Source of the DNA: an uncultured Sediminicola sp.
GTDB taxonomy: Bacteria > Bacteroidota > Bacteroidia > Flavobacteriales > Flavobacteriaceae
Assembly (NCBI GenBank): GCA_938039345.1
Contig: CALHVB010000094.1
Coordinates: 1-27,279, forward strand
Direction of reading: 5' to 3'
Length of the DNA: 27,279 bases
Positions 23,392 to 27,279 of the stretch are shown piece by piece. The notes under the pieces are model-generated. The model was not told the DNA's origin, ran no database searches, and was given only the letters and a program-made list of their open reading frames with translations. Position numbers and translations under genes: made by a program. Position 1 is the stretch's first letter. The number at the start of each line of letters is the position of its first letter.

Positions 23392-24291
23392 ATGAACAAT
23401 ATAAAAGATAGTTTTAGTATAAAAGATTTAGAGAATTTATCTGGTATAAAAGCTCATACTATCCGTATTTGGGAAAAAAGATATAATTTATTATCCCCAG
23501 ATAGAACTGTCACCAATATAAGACACTACAATTTAAATAGTTTGCAAAAACTATTAAATATAACGCTGTTATACAATAGTGGATATAAAATTTCTAAAAT
23601 AGCTAAAATACCAGAAAATAGTATTCCTGTACTAGTTAATGAAATTATAACAAAGCATGCTAACAAAGACTATGTTTATAATGCTTTTAAGTTAGCTATG
23701 ATTAATTTTGACCAAAATCTTTTCTTTAAAACCTATAATACATTATCTAAAGAAAAATCATTTAAAGATATTTTTTACAATGTATTTATTCCTTTTTTAA
23801 ATGAAATAGGTTTATTATGGCAAACAAATACTATTAGCCCTGCACATGAACACTTTGTAACCAACTTAATTAAACAAAAGACAATTGTTAATATTGATGC
23901 TTTACAAGCAAGCAAGCCTACAAAAAAAGAAAAAACCTTTGTGCTTTACTTACCCGAAAATGAAATTCATGAATTAGGCTTGTTATACCTAAATTATGAA
24001 ATTCTATTGAACGGTTATAAAGTTATTTACTTAGGACAATCTTTACCTATTAACGATTTAAAAAGAATACTTAGCTACCACTCTAATCTACATTTTATAT
24101 CATACTTCACAATTCAGCCTACTAAAGATAAAATCAAAAATTACATCACAGAATTTACAGAACAAGTAATAAATGTTTCTAATTCTAATTTATGGATTTT
24201 AGGGCACCAAACTCAACATTTAGAAAAGGGTAATTTGCCTACTAACATAAAAGTGTTTCGTTCCATAGAAGAATTAACAAATAATATCTAA
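23392..24291 (+). CDS. MerR-type regulator with B12-binding domains, CarH/LitR-like candidate photoreceptor
   Basis: This is a 299-residue three-part protein. Residues 9-75 are a MerR winged helix (FSIKDLENLSGIKAHTIRIWEKRYNLL, then RHYNLNSLQKL). Residues 90-170 are a four-helix cobalamin cap. Residues 180-290 are a Rossmann-type B12 domain. Key light-sensing features of CarH are present: W143 and E153-H154 form the W-x9-EH motif that covers the upper face of adenosylcobalamin, and H193 in NEIHELG sits at the lower-ligand position (usual D-x-H-x-x-G, here E-I-H). CarH-type proteins repress carotenoid genes in the dark and release DNA in light. It is 20 bases upstream of crtI and co-directional, so it probably heads the crt operon. 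The ATG at 23392 is chosen over a TTG at 23368 that lies in the promoter region. Confidence 0.9.
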   Translation: MNNIKDSFSIKDLENLSGIKAHTIRIWEKRYNLLSPDRTVTNIRHYNLNSLQKLLNITLLYNSGYKISKIAKIPENSIPVLVNEIITKHANKDYVYNAFKLAMINFDQNLFFKTYNTLSKEKSFKDIFYNVFIPFLNEIGLLWQTNTISPAHEHFVTNLIKQKTIVNIDALQASKPTKKEKTFVLYLPENEIHELGLLYLNYEILLNGYKVIYLGQSLPINDLKRILSYHSNLHFISYFTIQPTKDKIKNYITEFTEQVINVSNSNLWILGHQTQHLEKGNLPTNIKVFRSIEELTNNI

Positions 24292-24311
24292 ATAGAATTC
24301 TACCCCGCTAA

Positions 24312-25775
24312 ATGAATAAAAAAATCATCATTATTGGTTCAGGTTTCTCTGCTCTAGCTGCGTCCTGCTACCTTTCTAAAGAAGGTTACAATGTTTCTAT
24401 TTATGAAAAAAATAATACCACTGGAGGCAGATGCAGACAGCTAATAAAAAATGGATTTACTTTTGATATTGGACCAAGCTGGTATTGGATGCCTGATATT
24501 TTTGATAAATTTTTCGCCGATTTCAACAAAAAAACAAGTGATTATTACCAGCTAGACAAATTAAGTCCGGCCTACAAAATATTCTTTTCAGACGATACTA
24601 TAACCATTGGAGATTCTATGGATAAAATAAGTGTAGAATTTGATCGTATAGAAAAAGGCAGCTCTAAACACCTAAGAAAATTTATTTCAGAAGCGCAAAA
24701 AAACTATAATATTGCTATTAATAAGATAGTATTACGCCCTGGAGTTTCACCTCTAGAACTAATTACTCCAGAAACAGCTATAAGAGTAAATCAGTTTTTT
24801 ACGACCATAAGTAAACAAGTTCGTAAAAAATTTAAAAACCCTAAATTAATAGCTACACTAGAATTCCCTGTGCTATTTTTAGGAGCTAAACCAAACAAAA
24901 CCCCATCTTTCTACAATTTTATGAATTATGCCGATTTTGGTTTAGGCACATGGCACCCAAAAGGTGGTATGTACGAAATTATAAAAGCTATGACTTCGTT
25001 AGCAAAAGAATTAGGCGTTAATATAAACACCAATGCTAATGTTGAAAAAATTAGAGTAGAAAATAAAAAAGTAATTGGAATTACGGTAAACAATGAAAAT
25101 ATTGATGCTGATGTTGTTTTAAGCGGAGCAGATTACCATCATTCAGAAAGCTTATTAGATGTTGAACATAGACAGTATTCTGAGGCTTATTGGGATAAAA
25201 AAACCTTTGCTCCTTCTTCGCTATTATTTTATGTTGGTTTTGATAAAAAGCTACGTAATATTGAGCACCATAATTTATTTTTTGATACAGACTTTGAAAA
25301 ACACGCCGAAGAAATATACGATACCCCCAAATGGCCTAAAGACCCATTATTCTATGTAAACTTCCCATCTATTACAGACCATAGTATGGCTCCAAAAGGG
25401 TGTGAAACTGGCTTTTTTTTAATTCCTATAGCAACAAATTTAAAAGACACCCCACAATTAAGAGCATCTTATTTTAATTTAATTATTAAACGTTTTCAAG
25501 AAAAAACAAAGCAAAATGTAGAAAATAGTATTATTTTTAAAGAAAGCTTTTGTGTTAACGATTTTAAAGAACAGTACAATTCTTATAAAGGAAACGCATA
25601 TGGCATGGCAAATACTCTTTTACAAACTGCTTTTTTAAGGCCTAAGTTAAAAAGTAAGAAAGTAGAGAATTTATATTTTACTGGACAATTAACGGTTCCG
25701 GGACCGGGAGTTCCTCCAGCTTTAATCTCAGGAAAGCTAGCTTCTGAGCTAATCATTAAAAACAATAATAAATGA
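24312..25775 (+). CDS. crtI: Phytoene desaturase
   Basis: FAD-dependent CrtI that introduces double bases' worth of desaturation into phytoene to give lycopene (double bonds), at the membrane. It has 487 residues. The N-terminal Rossmann motif is IIIGSGFSALAASCYLSKEG, followed by YEKNNTTGGRCRQ and FDIGPSWYWMPDIF, the family's FAD-contact region. The C-terminal signature is LYFTGQLTVPGPGVPPALIS. The length and motif set fit CrtI better than diapophytoene (CrtN) or later ketolase or desaturase relatives, but product specificity cannot be read directly. Its TGA overlaps the crtB ATG (ATGA), so the two are translationally coupled. A perfect palindrome, TAGAATTCTA, lies in the 20-bp gap upstream. 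Confidence 0.94.
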   Translation: MNKKIIIIGSGFSALAASCYLSKEGYNVSIYEKNNTTGGRCRQLIKNGFTFDIGPSWYWMPDIFDKFFADFNKKTSDYYQLDKLSPAYKIFFSDDTITIGDSMDKISVEFDRIEKGSSKHLRKFISEAQKNYNIAINKIVLRPGVSPLELITPETAIRVNQFFTTISKQVRKKFKNPKLIATLEFPVLFLGAKPNKTPSFYNFMNYADFGLGTWHPKGGMYEIIKAMTSLAKELGVNINTNANVEKIRVENKKVIGITVNNENIDADVVLSGADYHHSESLLDVEHRQYSEAYWDKKTFAPSSLLFYVGFDKKLRNIEHHNLFFDTDFEKHAEEIYDTPKWPKDPLFYVNFPSITDHSMAPKGCETGFFLIPIATNLKDTPQLRASYFNLIIKRFQEKTKQNVENSIIFKESFCVNDFKEQYNSYKGNAYGMANTLLQTAFLRPKLKSKKVENLYFTGQLTVPGPGVPPALISGKLASELIIKNNNK

Positions 25776-26611
25776 AAGCCATATTCGACACTATTTCATA
25801 CGATTGTAGCAAATTAGTAACAGAATCTTACAGCACTTCTTTTACATTAGCTACAAAAATGCTATCTCCTACTATTAGAAAAGATATCTATAATATTTAT
25901 GGTTTTGTTCGCTTTGCAGACGAAATAGTAGATAGTTTTCATGATTATAACAAAGAGCTTCTTTTTAATAAGTTCGAAGAAGATTTTAAAATTTCTTTAG
26001 AGCAAAAAATTAGTTTAAACCCTATTTTAAACTCTTTTCAGCACACCTATCATAAATACAATATCCCATACCATTTAGTAGCTTCTTTTATGAAAAGTAT
26101 GCGTATGGATTTAAACAAAAAAATATACGATACAGACGAAGAATATAAACAATACATTTATGGTTCTGCAGACGTAGTTGGTCTTATGTGTTTAAAAGTA
26201 TTTGTACAAGGAGATGATGTTACTTACGAAAAATTAAAACATAGCGCTATGGCATTAGGCTCTGCTTTTCAGAAAGTAAATTTTTTAAGAGATTTAAAAG
26301 CAGATTTTGAAGATTTAAGTCGTACTTACTTTCCAAATACCAATCTAATGGAGTTGGATGAAAACTCTAAAACAAAAATAATTAATGAAATTAAGCACGA
26401 TTTTGCTGTTGGGTATAAAGGTATAGCCCAATTGCCTAATGGAGCTAAATTTGGAGTATATACTGCTTACAAATATTATTATAAATTATTAGAAAAATTA
26501 CAAAATACTCCTCCTTTAGAAATTAAAAACACACGTATAAGAGTACCTAACTATCAGAAGTTTGAGTTATTAGCTAAATCGTATATAAACTTTAAACTTA
26601 ATTTAGTATAA
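25772..26611 (+). CDS. crtB: Phytoene synthase
   Basis: Condenses two geranylgeranyl-PP head to head into phytoene, the first committed carotenoid step. It has 279 residues of the squalene/phytoene synthase fold. Both Mg-diphosphate aspartate motifs are seen: FVRFADEIVDSF (D50-x3-D54) and KVNFLRDLKADFEDLSRTYFP (D174-x3-D178). YIYGSADVVGLMCLKVF and AMALGSAFQ are further family markers. The ATG overlaps the crtI stop by 4 bases. The needed GGPP synthase gene (crtE) is not in this window. A C30 dehydrosqualene synthase is less likely given the adjacent crtI and crtZ. Confidence 0.95.
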   Translation: MKAIFDTISYDCSKLVTESYSTSFTLATKMLSPTIRKDIYNIYGFVRFADEIVDSFHDYNKELLFNKFEEDFKISLEQKISLNPILNSFQHTYHKYNIPYHLVASFMKSMRMDLNKKIYDTDEEYKQYIYGSADVVGLMCLKVFVQGDDVTYEKLKHSAMALGSAFQKVNFLRDLKADFEDLSRTYFPNTNLMELDENSKTKIINEIKHDFAVGYKGIAQLPNGAKFGVYTAYKYYYKLLEKLQNTPPLEIKNTRIRVPNYQKFELLAKSYINFKLNLV

Positions 26612-26614
26612 ATT

Positions 26615-27067
26615 ATGAACACTATCATTTGGATATTACTATTTGTAGGCACTTTTGCTTTTATGGAGTTCATGGCATGGTTTACACATAAATATGTAAT
26701 GCATGGTTTTCTATGGTCTTTACACAAAGACCATCATAAAAAAGACCATGATTCTTGGTTTGAAAGAAATGATGCTTTTTTTATTTTTTATGCCGTAGTT
26801 AGTATGTCTCTTTTTGCAGCAGCAGCAAATACAACTTTTTGGTATGGATGGCCTCTAGGACTTGGAATAATGGCATATGGTGCTGCCTATTTTATTGTGC
26901 ATGATATTTTTATACACCAACGTTTTAAAATCCTAAGAAACACCAATAATTGGTACGCAAAAGGATTAAGGAGAGCTCATAAAATGCACCATAAACATTT
27001 AGGAAAAGACAAAGGAGAATGTTTTGGGATGCTTTTCGTTCCTTTTAAATATTTTAAAAAAGGATAA
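26615..27067 (+). CDS. crtZ: Beta-carotene hydroxylase
   Basis: Membrane di-iron hydroxylase that adds 3-OH groups to beta-ionone rings, making zeaxanthin from beta-carotene. It has 150 residues with hydrophobic helices near 4-22, 54-70 and 78-98. The histidine clusters of the fatty-acid-hydroxylase superfamily are complete: HKYVMH (H25, H30), HKDHHKKDH (H37-H45), HDIFIH (H96, H101) and HKMHHKH (H122-H128). The start is the ATG at 26615, 3 bases after the crtB stop, so it is in the same operon. No lycopene cyclase follows on this strand within the window, although the pathway needs one to supply cyclic rings. Confidence 0.95.
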   Translation: MNTIIWILLFVGTFAFMEFMAWFTHKYVMHGFLWSLHKDHHKKDHDSWFERNDAFFIFYAVVSMSLFAAAANTTFWYGWPLGLGIMAYGAAYFIVHDIFIHQRFKILRNTNNWYAKGLRRAHKMHHKHLGKDKGECFGMLFVPFKYFKKG

Positions 27068-27219
27068 TATATTTTTTATATTGAAATAAATAAACACCCT
27101 AAATAAAAGAGTATACAAGCTATATATTTCATTCTTTTAATGAAAATCTATAATTTAAAAAACTATTCTCGATACACTTCTCTGGATTCTGTACTTAGAT
27201 TAGCCGAAATTTAGAAGTA
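27068..27219. other. Non-coding stretch after crtZ
   Basis: No gene is supported on either strand. A weak hairpin, TTTCATT (27127-27133) / AATGAAA (27139-27145) with loop CTTTT, could end the crt transcript or the minus-strand gene beyond the edge, but there is no good T-run. A 24-codon frame starting at 27140 has no supporting evidence. Confidence 0.4.
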
Positions 27220-27279
27220 CTAAAGATGTCGCTTTTTAATCTTAATAACGTCAGTTAGAATAAAATTCTGATAAGAATT
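27220..27279 (-). CDS. Possible 3' end of a minus-strand gene
   Basis: Reading inward from the right edge on the minus strand, one frame is open for 19 codons (N-S-Y-Q-N-F-I-L-T-D-V-I-K-I-K-K-R-H-L) before TAG at 27222-27220, while the other two stop within 10-13 codons. Such a short open frame can easily be chance. No family can be recognised. Confidence 0.25.
   Translation of the reverse strand, partial: NSYQNFILTDVIKIKKRHL

Noticed and set aside
27140..27214. A 24-codon plus-strand frame after crtZ
   Set aside because: No promoter, no recognisable composition and overlapping a possible hairpin; length fits chance in AT-rich DNA.
1..27279. Search for CRISPR arrays, insertion sequences, prophage, toxin-antitoxin or defence genes
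   Set aside because: No direct-repeat arrays with spacers, transposase-like or integrase-like proteins were seen; every large frame has a housekeeping, redox, surface or pigment assignment.

Overview
The window looks like a piece of chromosome from a marine-type Flavobacteriaceae bacterium (phylum Bacteroidota). The DNA is AT-rich and mostly lacks Shine-Dalgarno sites. TAnnTTTG promoter elements sit a short way upstream of many start codons. There is a type IX secretion substrate with a gliding-motility-type C-terminal domain, a long Bacteroidota-type NusB, a DUF3276 (PUR-like) protein and a flavobacterial carotenoid operon. No insertion sequence, prophage, CRISPR array or rRNA is visible.

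Layout, left to right. 1-1140: 3' part of a repeat-rich surface protein (DUF285/BspA-like repeats, then a T9SS type B sorting domain). 1190-3178: uvrB. 3266-4246: divergent small heat-shock gene and a DUF1456 gene. 4289-7645: sucC (minus), lysA and a secreted thioredoxin-like protein (plus). 7658-9752: guaB followed by a small lipoprotein gene. 9852-12202: an exported FMN-binding protein and a membrane protein translationally coupled to it, downstream of a separately terminated porin. 12372-14839: an HMG-CoA-lyase-like enzyme, pyrD and a small secreted helical protein, all on minus. 14914-16143: pepT. 16204-17984: nusB, a DUF1573 lipoprotein gene and yajC, one minus-strand operon. 18154-22695: an ABC exporter, DUF3276, a thioredoxin-like protein overlapping a cupin, a DinB/YfiT-like protein and a 1-Cys peroxiredoxin. 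22863-23244: a 33-residue membrane peptide gene and tRNA-Leu(GAG). 23392-27067: a MerR/B12-binding regulator followed tightly by crtI, crtB and crtZ. The right edge may hold the last codons of a minus-strand gene.

Most genes are ordinary housekeeping genes. The most interesting unit is the regulator-crtI-crtB-crtZ cluster. The regulator keeps the W-x9-E-H signature and the lower-ligand histidine of CarH/LitR cobalamin photoreceptors, so light control of pigment synthesis is a concrete hypothesis. Second is the flavoprotein/membrane-protein pair, a plausible extracytoplasmic electron-transfer module of unknown purpose. Several perfect inverted repeats in promoter regions (upstream of lysA, in the guaB leader, upstream of the photoreceptor gene, and between hsp20 and the DUF1456 gene) are candidate operators. 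I saw no clearly unprecedented system.
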